Source of the DNA: Haloechinothrix sp033042135
GTDB lineage: Bacteria; Actinomycetota; Actinomycetes; Mycobacteriales; Pseudonocardiaceae
DNA: 64,000 bases
Direction: 5' to 3'
Assembly (NCBI RefSeq): GCF_033042135.1
Contig: NZ_WBXM01000007.1
Coordinates: 186,001-250,000 of the forward strand
Notes under the pieces: generated by a model
The model's input: the letters and a program-made list of their open reading frames with translations, nothing else
Database searches by the model: none
Told to the model about the DNA's origin: nothing
Part shown: positions 25,597 to 34,278 of the stretch, piece by piece
Layout of the letters: each line of letters begins with the position of its first letter
How positions within the stretch are numbered: the stretch's first letter is position 1
Position numbers and translations under genes: made by a program

Positions 25597-26811
25597 TCAG
25601 CGCACCAGACGGGCGAGTTCGAAGTGCATCGGGTCGGTCCACTCCCAGTCGCCACCCCAGGCGAAACCCCACTTCTGGAAGATCCGCACCACATCGCGAT
25701 CGATCTCGCCCTGCGTGCCTCGCTGGTTGGTGGAGACGTTGATGTCGAAGGCGATTCCCCAGGTGTGTAGCGACAGACCGCGCGCCGGGTCGTGGCCGAT
25801 GAAGCGGGGGACGTAGCAACCCCCGTAGTCGTCCGGATCGATGGCATCGGCGAGTCCACGATCGACGATCTCTTCCAGCGCGGCCCGCAGCTGCGGCAAC
25901 ATGACCTTGTGACAGGTAACCATACCGAGGATGGGCACCTGCTCGGTGCGGATGTTCTGCCGCACCCACTGCGGGTCGGGCTCGACGGTGCCGTCGCTGA
26001 AGTAGCGGTACTGGAACGATCCGAGGGCATCGGCCACCGAGCTCCCCGTGAGATAGGCGAGGTGATCACGCTGCCCGCCGGTGTCGTCCGGCTCCGCGGG
26101 CGAGCTCGGCTCCGGTTCGCTGAGCCGGTGCACCATCGCGTCCTGCCCCACGATGTCCCTGACGTCCTCGATCACCGCGGGCGTGTCCTGCCCCGCCGAC
26201 AGCAGCAGCGCGTTGTCCCCCGTCACCCCGAGCTGTGCCCCGCGCCGCCGGTTGACCACCCCGTCGACACCCGGCAGGGTCTCGGCGTACGCACCGACCC
26301 GCAGCTTGACCTGATCGCCGAGCGTGCGCAGCGCCACCGTTCCGCCAAGCGGTGCCTGCAGATCCTCACCGATCCGGTGATCCACGGCCAGGTCCCCCGC
26401 CGCCACCACTTGCCAGACCTCGTCATTGGTCGCCGAGGTTTCCGGGGTGAACGGTCGTAACGCGTCCAGATCACCGCTGGCGAGCGTCACAGCACGCTCG
26501 CCGACGGCCACACCGGACATCGATAGCGACGCCGCTTCCTGGATCCCGTCGAGCTCCCCGATGGCCTCATGCATGTCCCGCTCGATCGGTTCATCAGCAA
26601 GTACGAGCAGGTCCGGCTGCAGCAACTCGTCGCCGACCGCCACCGGCTCGGCGACCTGCCATGGCGCACCGTCGCCGCCCGGCTCCGCGGCCACCTCAGC
26701 CTCGGTAGCGCGTTGACCAACCACATCCGCCGGTTCGGCTAACCCGCAAGCGACCAGCATGACGACCGCGGTCGCCAGAGCCGCGACGTCCAGCGTGAAC
26801 CGAAGCCTCAT
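25597..26811 (-). CDS. Lipoprotein with C-terminal M15-type peptidase domain
   Basis: A 404-aa exported protein. The N-terminus MRLRFTLDVAALATAVVMLVACG is a lipoprotein signal (residues 1-23). The middle 200 residues are unlike anything I recognise and look like two alpha/beta repeats. The C-terminal 90 residues match VanY/M15-like D,D-carboxypeptidases: SLHTWGIAFDIN supplies His and Asp zinc ligands, and WEWTDPMHFE supplies the catalytic Glu region and third ligand. It may trim or bind peptidoglycan. The start overlaps the previous gene's stop as TGATG. It ends the minus-strand operon just before a 57-bp element. Confidence 0.75.
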   Translation of the reverse strand: MRLRFTLDVAALATAVVMLVACGLAEPADVVGQRATEAEVAAEPGGDGAPWQVAEPVAVGDELLQPDLLVLADEPIERDMHEAIGELDGIQEAASLSMSGVAVGERAVTLASGDLDALRPFTPETSATNDEVWQVVAAGDLAVDHRIGEDLQAPLGGTVALRTLGDQVKLRVGAYAETLPGVDGVVNRRRGAQLGVTGDNALLLSAGQDTPAVIEDVRDIVGQDAMVHRLSEPEPSSPAEPDDTGGQRDHLAYLTGSSVADALGSFQYRYFSDGTVEPDPQWVRQNIRTEQVPILGMVTCHKVMLPQLRAALEEIVDRGLADAIDPDDYGGCYVPRFIGHDPARGLSLHTWGIAFDINVSTNQRGTQGEIDRDVVRIFQKWGFAWGGDWEWTDPMHFELARLVR

Positions 26812-27314
26812 CACCGTGCCGCGAGCTGGTCGGTCTCGACCGTCCGATCGGTCTCGTCCGTACGAACCGTCTCGTCCGGCTCGCAGATCCGGCACGGTGT
26901 CAGATCGCGGGTATGGGCCTCGCTGCGCTTGATCAGATGGGTCTGGTCGCTGCTTTCCGGCAGGTGGCAGTCCAGCGTGTGGTACGAGTCCTCACCCGCG
27001 ACGACCATGTCCGTGGTGTCCGCCAGCTCACCAACCAGACCGTGCGTCCCCTGCCGTTCGGTCGCCTGGACGAGCCGCTCGATCGCGGCTTCGAGGCGGA
27101 TCCGGTCGGCACGGTGGTTCTGCACGATGATCAGCGCCGAGCCGATGATCACCAGGCTCAGCCCGGCCACCCCGCCGGAAATCAGGTAGGGGAACTGGGC
27201 AGGGACGTAGTCCCAGGTCGCCGCACCGTTCCAGCCGAGGAACACCGCGACGAAACCCGCAAGGCACAGCGCCATGCCCACATGCCCCACCAGCCGATTG
27301 AGATTGCTCCCCAC
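26811..27314 (-). CDS. Two-helix membrane protein with Cys/His cluster
   Basis: A 167-aa protein of unknown function. Two membrane helices lie at about residues 8-30 (VGMALCLAGFVAVFLGW) and 45-68 (ISGGVAGLSLVIIGSALIIVQ). A coiled-coil-like Arg/Glu segment follows (ADRIRLEAAIERLVQATER). Then comes YHTLDCHLPE...LTPCRIC, a Cys/His pattern typical of small metal-binding tails, and an acidic tail. GTG 27314 is preceded by GAGAGGAG; no good start lies further upstream. It is 64 bp downstream of livF and coupled to the M15 gene, so probably in the same operon. Confidence 0.65.
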   Translation of the reverse strand: MGSNLNRLVGHVGMALCLAGFVAVFLGWNGAATWDYVPAQFPYLISGGVAGLSLVIIGSALIIVQNHRADRIRLEAAIERLVQATERQGTHGLVGELADTTDMVVAGEDSYHTLDCHLPESSDQTHLIKRSEAHTRDLTPCRICEPDETVRTDETDRTVETDQLAAR

Positions 27315-27378
27315 GTGCCACTCCTCTCCAGCACCACACACGGCTGTGTTCGTTGTTGTGCTCCGGTCCGGCTGCCCG

Positions 27379-28086
27379 CTAGGCCCCGAGGTAGGCTTCG
27401 CGCAGATCGATCTGCTGGACCTGCTCACCCACTCCCGTATAGGTCAGCGTGCCCTTCTCCATAATCAGTGCCTTGTCCGCGTACGGCAGCGCACCAGCGT
27501 TCTGCTCCACCATCAACACGGTTGTGCCGTCGGCCTTGATGCGATGGGTCACCTCCCACACCACGCGCGCGACCGTGGGGCTCAGGCCAAGGGACGCCTC
27601 GTCGATCAACAACAGGCTCGGACGTGACATCAGCGCCCTTCCCACGGCGAGCATCTGCTGCTCCCCGCCGGACAACGTGCCAGCCAGCTGCCCGGAACGC
27701 TCTGCCAACCGCGGGAAGTAGTCGAACACCAGCGCCAGCTGGTCCCGCACGATGCCGGAGTGCTTGCGGCGGGTCCAGCCGCCCAGCTTCAAATTCTGTT
27801 GCACGGTGAGACCGGGGAAGACCCGACGGCCCTCCGGGCACAACGAGATTCCCGACGCCACCCGCGCCGACGGCGACTTGTGGCCGAGCTCGCCGCCCGC
27901 GAAGCGCACGCTGCCCGACCACGGTCGCACCAGGCCGGCGATGGTGGCCACCGTGGTGGTCTTGCCCGCACCGTTGAGGCCGAGCAGCACGCATACCTCA
28001 CCTTCGTCCACGGTGAAGCTGACGCCGTGCAGTACCGGGAACGCGCCGTAGCCCACGACGAGATCTTCGAGCTGCAGCAAGCTCAT
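27379..28086 (-). CDS. livF: Branched-chain amino acid-type ABC ATPase (LivF)
   Basis: A 235-aa ATPase of the LivF subfamily. It has Walker A LLGLNGAGKTT, signature LSGGEQQMLAVGRALM, Walker B LLLIDEASLGLSP and switch His region replaced by VLMVEQNAG, as is usual for LivF. Its ATG overlaps the livG stop (ATGA). Together with livG it should drive the HM permease pair. The imported solute is not certain: this family also moves urea, amides and aromatic or sugar-acid compounds. Confidence 0.9.
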   Translation of the reverse strand: MSLLQLEDLVVGYGAFPVLHGVSFTVDEGEVCVLLGLNGAGKTTTVATIAGLVRPWSGSVRFAGGELGHKSPSARVASGISLCPEGRRVFPGLTVQQNLKLGGWTRRKHSGIVRDQLALVFDYFPRLAERSGQLAGTLSGGEQQMLAVGRALMSRPSLLLIDEASLGLSPTVARVVWEVTHRIKADGTTVLMVEQNAGALPYADKALIMEKGTLTYTGVGEQVQQIDLREAYLGA

Positions 28087-28913
28087 GACACGTGTTCCCC
28101 TTCCCGCACCTCGTCGACCTGTCCGTTCTCGCGGGCATGCTGTTCCTCGTCGGGCTCCTCACCCAGGTAGGCGCGCGCCACCTCGGGGTGGTTCCGCACG
28201 TACGCGGGTCGTCCCTCGGCGAGCACCTCGCCGAAGTTGAAGCAGTACATGTAGTCGGAAACCCGCGTCACCAGCGGGACGTGGTGATCGATCATCACGA
28301 TGGACAGGCCGAACTGCTTGCGCAGCGCGAGCAGCATCTCACCGAGTTCGTGGGCCTCCTCTGGTCCCATGCCGGACCCTGGTTCGTCCAGCAGCACCAG
28401 GTCCGGGTCGGTGGCCAGCACCGCGGCGATCTCGACCCGCTTCTGCATCCCGTAAGGCAGGTCCGCCACGGGCTCGGCCGCGATCTCCGACAAGCCGAGC
28501 AACGAGAGCAGTTGCCTGCCCCGCCTGGTGATTCTGCCTTCCTCGAAGAAGCTGCTGGCACCGCCCGCGATACCGATCCACGGGTTGTACTCGGTTTCCA
28601 GGTGTTGCGCGGTGCGCAGGTTCTCCAGCACGGTGGCTTCCTTGACCAGCCCCACGTTCTGGAAAGTGCGGCCGATGCCGAGCGCCGCGCGCTCGTGCAC
28701 CTCGCGGCGGGTGATGTTCCGCCCGCGGTACCGCACCGTGCCGTGGGTCGGCTGGTAGAAGCCGGTGATGCAGTTGAACAACGTCGTCTTTCCCGCACCG
28801 TTGGGGCCGATGATGCCCACGATCTCCCACTCGCCCGCGGTGAGGGTGATGTTCTGCAGTGCCTTGACGCCCCCGAAGTGGATGCTGACGCCGTTCACCT
28901 CAAGCACGGACAT
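28083..28913 (-). CDS. livG: Branched-chain amino acid-type ABC ATPase (LivG)
   Basis: A 276-aa LivG-type ATPase. It shows Walker A IIGPNGAGKTTLFNCITGFY, the LivG insert HERAALGIGRTFQNVGLV, Walker B DLVLLDEPGSGMGPEEAHELGEML and switch His in MIDHHVPLVTRVSDYMYCFNFGEVLAEG. The signature segment reads LPYGMQKRVEIAAVLA, a form common in LivG. A 25-residue charged C-terminal tail is extra. The start overlaps the end of livM by 14 bp. Confidence 0.9.
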   Translation of the reverse strand: MSVLEVNGVSIHFGGVKALQNITLTAGEWEIVGIIGPNGAGKTTLFNCITGFYQPTHGTVRYRGRNITRREVHERAALGIGRTFQNVGLVKEATVLENLRTAQHLETEYNPWIGIAGGASSFFEEGRITRRGRQLLSLLGLSEIAAEPVADLPYGMQKRVEIAAVLATDPDLVLLDEPGSGMGPEEAHELGEMLLALRKQFGLSIVMIDHHVPLVTRVSDYMYCFNFGEVLAEGRPAYVRNHPEVARAYLGEEPDEEQHARENGQVDEVREGEHVS

Positions 28914-30126
28914 CGCTGACCTCCACTTCCTTGAGCTTGCCCGCGTGCCGGTCGAACCGTTTGCCCAGCATCCAGTTCTTGACAGGGGCGATGAGCTGCC
29001 CGATCCCGCCGGGCAGCAGGGTGATCACCACCAGCAGCAGGATCGGCCCGATGACGATGCCGGTGAACTCCGCAGGCAATCCGATGGTTCGTTCGAGGAA
29101 GCCACCACCGTCGCCTGCGCCACCGCCTTCGCCGAGGCTTGCGAAGAACGCCGAACCGATCACCACGCCGATCCGGTTACGCAGGCCGCCGACCACCGTC
29201 ATGACAACGAAGACCAACGCGAGCTGGAAGCTGAAGATGCCGGGTACGATGATCTGCTGGTGATGCGCCATGAGCGACCCGGCAATACCGGCGAACGTTC
29301 CGGAGACCACGAATGCCAGCAGCGTGTAGCGCTTGACGTCGACACCGTAACTGGCTGCCACCTTGGGATTCTCCCGCAACGCCTGCAGGGCGCGGCCCGC
29401 CTTGGAGCGGGTCAGTCGCCAGTCCAGCCACAGCACCAACACCAGGAACCCGAAGCACAGGTAATAGAACAGGTGGTCGTCGGCGAACCCGGCGGGCCGC
29501 TCCGCGGGCTTGCCGCCGTCCCCGCCGGTGATCTCGGCGAAGGAGAACAGGCTCTGCTCGGCGAACAACCCGTACGCCAGCGTCACCAGCGCGAAGTACA
29601 GCCCTGTCACCCGCAACGAGACCGCCCCGAGCAGCGCGGCCTGCAGTGCCCCGATACCTGCGGCGACGGGAACGGCGATCCAGAAACTCAGCCCGAGGTC
29701 CGTGACCACATAGGCCGAGGCGAACGCCCCGATCCCCACGAACGCTTGGTGTCCGAGGGAAAGCTGGCCTGTATATCCGATAAGGACGTTCAGTGACAGT
29801 CCGATGATCGCGAAGATGGTAGCTGCGATCGCCAGGTTGATATCGGAGACACCGAAGTCGAACGGCGAGAGCACGTTACCGGGAACCGCGAGGAGTAGCC
29901 ACAGCAGCACGGCCCAGGTGAGTAACCGGGCGATCCAGCCTCCAGCCGATGGGCGGAACTCCCCATTCGACTCGGTCACGCGCGGCAGCTCCTTGGTAGC
30001 GTCCGGCGCCGTTCCTGACTCACGTGATTCCGTGTCCTCAGTAGAGAGAACGCTCGTCTCCGTGACGGGCTCGTCGGCCTTGGCATGCCGGGCCCGCTTC
30101 CGACTCTTCCGCTGCAGGATCGTCAT
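28900..30126 (-). CDS. livM: Branched-chain amino acid-type ABC permease (LivM)
   Basis: A 408-aa membrane protein. A hydrophilic N-terminal extension of about 75 residues (Arg-rich, then Thr/Glu-rich) precedes the first helix at LLTWAVLLWLLLAVPG. The permease core has the family blocks NVLIGYTGQLSLGHQAFVGIGAF and RAGRALQALRENPKVAASYGVDVKR-like sequence, with A-S-Y-G-V-D-V visible. An insert GGDGGKPAERP lies in a loop. The start ATG overlaps the livH stop by ATGA. It pairs with LivH to form the channel. Confidence 0.9.
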   Translation of the reverse strand: MTILQRKSRKRARHAKADEPVTETSVLSTEDTESRESGTAPDATKELPRVTESNGEFRPSAGGWIARLLTWAVLLWLLLAVPGNVLSPFDFGVSDINLAIAATIFAIIGLSLNVLIGYTGQLSLGHQAFVGIGAFASAYVVTDLGLSFWIAVPVAAGIGALQAALLGAVSLRVTGLYFALVTLAYGLFAEQSLFSFAEITGGDGGKPAERPAGFADDHLFYYLCFGFLVLVLWLDWRLTRSKAGRALQALRENPKVAASYGVDVKRYTLLAFVVSGTFAGIAGSLMAHHQQIIVPGIFSFQLALVFVVMTVVGGLRNRIGVVIGSAFFASLGEGGGAGDGGGFLERTIGLPAEFTGIVIGPILLLVVITLLPGGIGQLIAPVKNWMLGKRFDRHAGKLKEVEVSDVRA

Positions 30127-31019
30127 ACCGCCGCCTTTTCCCGAACGAAGACTCCCTGTGGCCGCAACAGCAGGACGCCGAGCAGGAACAGGAAGAGCAG
30201 AAGCGCCCGTGAACCCTGCACCTCGTCGAAGATGCTCAGCGCTCCCAGCTGCTCGACGAACCCGACCAGCAGCCCGCCCGCGACCGCGCCCGGCATGCTC
30301 CGCATTCCCGCCAGGACCGCAGCCATGAATCCGGGCAGTAACGCGGCACCAGCTCCGAACGTCAGGAACCCTGCAGAGAAGGTCAGGTTCGGTCCGGCGA
30401 GGACCCCGGCGAGCCCGCCGAGCAGCCCGGCGATGCCCCAGGTGAGCATCGACACCCGGCGCACGCTGATCCCGACCAGCTCGGAAGCCGTTGACTCCTG
30501 CTGTGCCGCCTGCACGGCCAGTCCTGTCGGGGACCGGAAGAAGAACACCAACCCCACGGCAACGGCGATGAGCACCAGGAACGTGATCACCTGCTGGTAG
30601 GTGACCGGGGTACCGAACGGGGCCGCGGCCGTGCCCTCTACCAATCTCGGCATTTGCCGGATGGGTTGCTCGTTGTTCAGCCAGAACTGGATACCGATCG
30701 CGGCCAACGCGACGCCGGCCGTGCCGACCAGCAGCGTGACCCGGGAACTGTCCCGCAGCGGATGGATGATCAACCGCTCCGTCGCCAGTGCCATGCAGAT
30801 GCCCACGGCCAACCCGAACAGTATCCCGAGGCCGTAGTTCCATCCCCACAGCTCGACGGCGACGAAGGCGGCGAACAGGCCGGTCGTGCCGAACTCGGTC
30901 TGCGCGAAGTTGAACACGCGGGAAGCGCGGTAGATCAGCACGATGGCCAGCGCGACCATGCTGTACACGCTGCCGGTCAGTACGCCGACGACCAGCGCGG
31001 CACCGATCTCGTCGAGCAT
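30123..31019 (-). CDS. livH: Branched-chain amino acid-type ABC permease (LivH)
   Basis: A 298-aa permease with about 8 helices and no extension. It starts MLDEIGAALVVGVLTGSVYSMVALAIVL, a typical LivH beginning, and carries the conserved RVFNFAQTEFGTTG and the loop QQESTASELVGISVRRVSMLTWGIAGLLGG. The start overlaps the binding-protein stop (TGATG). It ends LLLRPQGVFVREKAAV, the usual LivH C-terminus. Confidence 0.9.
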   Translation of the reverse strand: MLDEIGAALVVGVLTGSVYSMVALAIVLIYRASRVFNFAQTEFGTTGLFAAFVAVELWGWNYGLGILFGLAVGICMALATERLIIHPLRDSSRVTLLVGTAGVALAAIGIQFWLNNEQPIRQMPRLVEGTAAAPFGTPVTYQQVITFLVLIAVAVGLVFFFRSPTGLAVQAAQQESTASELVGISVRRVSMLTWGIAGLLGGLAGVLAGPNLTFSAGFLTFGAGAALLPGFMAAVLAGMRSMPGAVAGGLLVGFVEQLGALSIFDEVQGSRALLLFLFLLGVLLLRPQGVFVREKAAV

Positions 31020-32425
31020 CAGGGACTCACGTTCAGACGTTGGGTCACGAATTCCGGATCGGCGCCGCACCGGGCCTCGCGCAGGTGCATGGCCGTACCG
31101 CCGAAGCGGGTGTCACCGTCGAACTGGACGGGTGGATACACGTCGTTGTCGAAAGTGTCCCCACCGGACAGTGTCCCGGTGAATGATTCGCGGGACAGCG
31201 CTTCACCCGCTGCTTCCGCGACATCGGCGACGAGCTTCTCGATGCCCCACAGCGCGACCCCGATGTCATCCGGCTCGGAGTTGTTCTTCTGCCGGTAGGC
31301 GTCGCTGTAGTTCGGGTCGAGCTCGTCGATGCGGTCGGTACCGGGGAACGAGGAGAAGTACTGGGCGCCCTCGATCTGCGGGCATCCCCCGGTGGCGACG
31401 ATGTCGAGGCCGTTGGTGTTACCCGGCCCGATCCACGTGACCGTGCAAGTCATCGACTTACTCACGTTGATCAGCCCGGTCGGGCTGGCGTTCCACAACA
31501 CGACGTCCGCACCGCTGGCGCAGATGCGCCGCCCGATCTCGGGGGCGTCACGCGCTCCCGTGTTCCTTGGGACGCGCTGCGCGAGGGCCAGGTCCGTCTC
31601 CTGCTCGAACGCCTGCTCCGCCTCGTCGTAGAAGTTGTTCAGACTGTCGTTGTCGGCCACGAGCACGGCCGTCTGGCTACCCGCGTGCTCGGAGTTGACT
31701 AGGTCCGTCAGCAGCGGGATCTGCTGGGCGTAGGTCAACGACAGCGCGTAGAACGCGTCGGTGGCGATCGAACCCAGCCCAGGCCGTTCCTCGTGTACCC
31801 CGGCCGAGAGGTAAGGGACACCCACGGTCTCGGCGTACCGCGCGCAGGCGTCGATCTGGTCCGAACCGCCGCCTCCGATGAGCAGGAACGCCTCCTCTTG
31901 CTCGGCCATCTCGCGGCAAACCGACCGCGCCTGATTCGGGTCGAAGCCGTCGTCCCGGAAGATCACCTCGAGTTCGCGGCCGTGGATGCCGCCCTGCTCG
32001 TTGATGTACTCCGCGTAGACGCCGACACCATCTCGGAAGGATTCCTGCGGGAACGCGGCGGCGCCGGTGACCGGCGCGTGAATGCCGATCGTGATGGTGT
32101 CGTCGGTGACGCCGGTGGTGTCGCCGTCTCCCACCGCGGGCCCGTCGCCGTTACCCCCGTTGCCACCCGCTTCGGCCGCGCCGTTGCCCGTACCGTTACC
32201 TGCCGCCGCATCCTGCCCGTTGCCTCGGGCGTCCTCACCCGCGACTCCGCCACCGGTGCCGTCCGGCGACCCCATCGAATCGGCGCCGTTTCCGACTCCC
32301 GGCTCTCCCGGTTGTCCTGGCTGGCCGCCCGCGAAACCCGTCACGCCCGCTTTCTGACCGCAGGCCGCGAGCAGCACCGCGCTCGCCACGACCGCTCCGG
32401 TGCGCAGTCTTGTGCGGATCCGCAT
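31019..32425 (-). CDS. Leu/Ile/Val-type periplasmic-binding lipoprotein (LivK-like)
   Basis: A 468-aa lipoprotein. The lipobox LLAACG is at about residues 18-23. A linker of about 80 residues very rich in Gly, Asn and Asp follows, then a Peripla_BP_6 domain from ITIGIHAPVTGAAAFPQESFRDGV. Later blocks are INEQGGIHGRELEVIFRDDGFDPNQA, LLIGGGGSDQIDACARYAE and VPYLSAGVHEERPG. The long flexible linker would let the binding domain reach far from the membrane. It is coupled at both ends (TGATG upstream and downstream). Ligand unknown. Confidence 0.88.
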   Translation of the reverse strand: MRIRTRLRTGAVVASAVLLAACGQKAGVTGFAGGQPGQPGEPGVGNGADSMGSPDGTGGGVAGEDARGNGQDAAAGNGTGNGAAEAGGNGGNGDGPAVGDGDTTGVTDDTITIGIHAPVTGAAAFPQESFRDGVGVYAEYINEQGGIHGRELEVIFRDDGFDPNQARSVCREMAEQEEAFLLIGGGGSDQIDACARYAETVGVPYLSAGVHEERPGLGSIATDAFYALSLTYAQQIPLLTDLVNSEHAGSQTAVLVADNDSLNNFYDEAEQAFEQETDLALAQRVPRNTGARDAPEIGRRICASGADVVLWNASPTGLINVSKSMTCTVTWIGPGNTNGLDIVATGGCPQIEGAQYFSSFPGTDRIDELDPNYSDAYRQKNNSEPDDIGVALWGIEKLVADVAEAAGEALSRESFTGTLSGGDTFDNDVYPPVQFDGDTRFGGTAMHLREARCGADPEFVTQRLNVSP

Positions 32426-33576
32426 CACGCACCTCCTGTCGCCGAGCCACCGCCGCGGGTCCACCGCTCGAGTGCACGGCTCACACCGTGTCCTTTCCGT
32501 CCGCTGACCACCTGCTCACCCCGGGGGCCGAGAGCCAGCATGAGCAGGTAACCCACACCGAGGGCAAGCGGCACGAGCAACCACGCAGGCCACGGGATGC
32601 CCTCGTAGAGCGCGGGTCGCACCGGGCCCGCGGCGGCGTCCGCCTCGGCTTCCTCCTCGCCCGGCGCGGCTTCGGGAGCCTCCGCTCCCGACGGGGCATC
32701 GTCACCTGCGGCCGCGTCCGCTCCGGCAGGTTGCTCCCCTGCCCCGTCCGGCATGTCCGCCCCGTCCGGAGCTCCCTCGCCGGATGGGCCGTCACCGACC
32801 GCGTCGGCGACGCCGTCGGCCTCGTCCTCGCCGATCTGCTCACGTTCGACACCAGTCGCCTCGACATCGATGCCGACGCCGTCCATGGCCACGCCCTCGA
32901 AGGAGACCTGGAAGCTTTCCGGCGAGTCGACGTTTTCCACCAGCGCGAACGACTGCGGGTTCGGGGACCCTTCGTCGACCCAGGTGGCGGCCATGGCGCT
33001 GATGTCGAAAGTCCAGGTTCCGTCGCCGTCACGGACGCCCTCGGCCGCACCTTCCTCGCAGTCGTACTCCGGCCGAGTCTCCCACGCGGCCGCTTCCCCG
33101 TCGGCCCAGAACTCCTCGGTGATCTGGCACGCCAGAATCGCCGCGTCTTCTTCGTTGATGTTGGCGCCGGACTCGTCGCTCTCCCGCAGCGCGATCACCG
33201 CCGAGTGCACTTCGGCGCCGGGCTGCGCGTCCAGCATGAACTCTATCGCCGAGATCTTCTCCGGATCGCCCGCCGCCGCGGCCACTGGGATCGCTCCTTC
33301 GGGCACATTGGAGGGTGGCGGTTCCTGCGGCACGAAACCCGTTTCGTCCTCAGGGGTCTCGTTGACCGCCCACCACCAGCCGTCCTTGATGACCGCGGCG
33401 CCGTTCATCTCTCCCGGCTCGGCGGCTCCCCGCTCGGCCTGCTCATCGCCGTTCTCCGGTTCATCCGCGATCGCGGTGCTGCCGTATCCCATTGCGACGG
33501 CCACCGCCAGTATCGCCACGGCACCGGGGGCGATGATCTTCCATCGGGCAGGCGACACTCGCTGCCGAAGTAGCAT
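32425..33576 (-). CDS. Surface-anchored protein with a jelly-roll-like domain, first gene of the liv-type operon
   Basis: A 383-aa protein. It has an N-terminal signal or anchor (IIAPGAVAILAVAVAMGYG) and then about 190 external residues with the rhythm of DNRLRE/CBM96-type jelly rolls (AVIALRESDES, then AAAWETRPEYDCEEG, DGTWTFDISAMAATWVDEG, FALVENV). A Gly/Ala/Asp/Glu-rich stalk follows. It ends with a C-terminal helix (WLLVPLALGVGYLLMLALGP) and a basic tail. The domain call is tentative. Its stop overlaps the binding-protein start as TGATG, so it is made together with the ABC importer. It may present or capture the ligand at the cell surface. Confidence 0.7.
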   Translation of the reverse strand: MLLRQRVSPARWKIIAPGAVAILAVAVAMGYGSTAIADEPENGDEQAERGAAEPGEMNGAAVIKDGWWWAVNETPEDETGFVPQEPPPSNVPEGAIPVAAAAGDPEKISAIEFMLDAQPGAEVHSAVIALRESDESGANINEEDAAILACQITEEFWADGEAAAWETRPEYDCEEGAAEGVRDGDGTWTFDISAMAATWVDEGSPNPQSFALVENVDSPESFQVSFEGVAMDGVGIDVEATGVEREQIGEDEADGVADAVGDGPSGEGAPDGADMPDGAGEQPAGADAAAGDDAPSGAEAPEAAPGEEEAEADAAAGPVRPALYEGIPWPAWLLVPLALGVGYLLMLALGPRGEQVVSGRKGHGVSRALERWTRGGGSATGGA

Positions 33577-33594
33577 GGTTCTCCGTCCTCGCGA

Positions 33595-33616
33595 CCGGAT
33601 ATCGGGCTGTATCCGG
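33595..33616. promoter_or_regulatory. Inverted repeat in the promoter region of the liv-type operon
   Basis: CCGGATA (33595-33601) and TATCCGG (33610-33616) are perfect inverted repeats with an 8-bp spacer. They lie 19-40 bp upstream of the first ATG of the minus-strand operon, where a repressor would block transcription. It also sits upstream of nothing else, because the next gene to the right ends at 33658. Operator role is inferred. Confidence 0.4.
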
Positions 33617-33657
33617 CCTAACGAGGACCCCCCGATCGGGTTACGTGATGCTGAAGC

Positions 33658-34278
33658 TCATTCGCATCGATCCCCCGCCCCCAGCATGCGCAGTACCAGC
33701 GCGGCGTAACCCTGTCCCAGCTCCTCCGGGGCCGGGCCCGCGGCATGCGGGTACCAGCGGGCGATGTCGATGGCCAGCGATAACACCGCGCGCGCCGCGC
33801 CCTTCACATCGTCGACGTCGAAGGCGCCCGAAGCGATGCCGTCGGTGATGAGCTCACGCACCAGCCGTTCGGTCTCCCGTCGCAGCTCGGCGACCACCGC
33901 GAAGTCCTCATCGGGCAGCGCATGCAGCTCGTACTGCACCACGCGGGCCACGAGATGCTGCTGCGCGTGCCAACATGTGAACTCCGCCACCAGGTCGTGC
34001 ATGCGTTTGGCAGCAGGCTCGTCCCTTGCCACCACGGAACGCACCAGATCGAGTGCTTTCCGATGCCCGGTGCGGCTGATCGCCGAGAGCAGCGCGGCCT
34101 TGGAGGGAAAGTGAACGTACATCGCCGCAGGGCTCATTCCCGCCGCGCTGGCGATGTCCCTGGTGGTGGTTGCGTGGTAGCCGCGTTCGGCGAAGGAGGT
34201 CACAGCCGCGGCCATCAGCCGCCGGGCGGCCTCCGGCTGCGTCCGGTGACCCAGATCCATCCGCAGCTGATCCGTCAT
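33658..34278 (-). CDS. TetR-family regulator of the acyl-CoA dehydrogenase operon
   Basis: A 206-aa TetR protein. The DNA-binding part is at about residues 12-60 (AARRLMAAAVTSFAERGYHATTTRDIA, AGMSPAAMYVHFPSKAALL). The ligand domain follows and resembles regulators of lipid degradation. ATG 34278 overlaps the stop of the preceding acyl-CoA dehydrogenase (ATGA), so it is the last gene of the SDR-ACAD-ACAD-tetR operon and probably autoregulates it through the palindrome at 37426. The inducer is likely an acyl-CoA (inference). Confidence 0.85.
   Translation of the reverse strand: MTDQLRMDLGHRTQPEAARRLMAAAVTSFAERGYHATTTRDIASAAGMSPAAMYVHFPSKAALLSAISRTGHRKALDLVRSVVARDEPAAKRMHDLVAEFTCWHAQQHLVARVVQYELHALPDEDFAVVAELRRETERLVRELITDGIASGAFDVDDVKGAARAVLSLAIDIARWYPHAAGPAPEELGQGYAALVLRMLGAGDRCE

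Noticed and set aside
30127..30849. An N-terminal extension of livM by about 240 residues
   Set aside because: It overlaps livH in another frame. The ATG at 30126 overlaps the livH stop as ATGA, the usual coupling in this operon.
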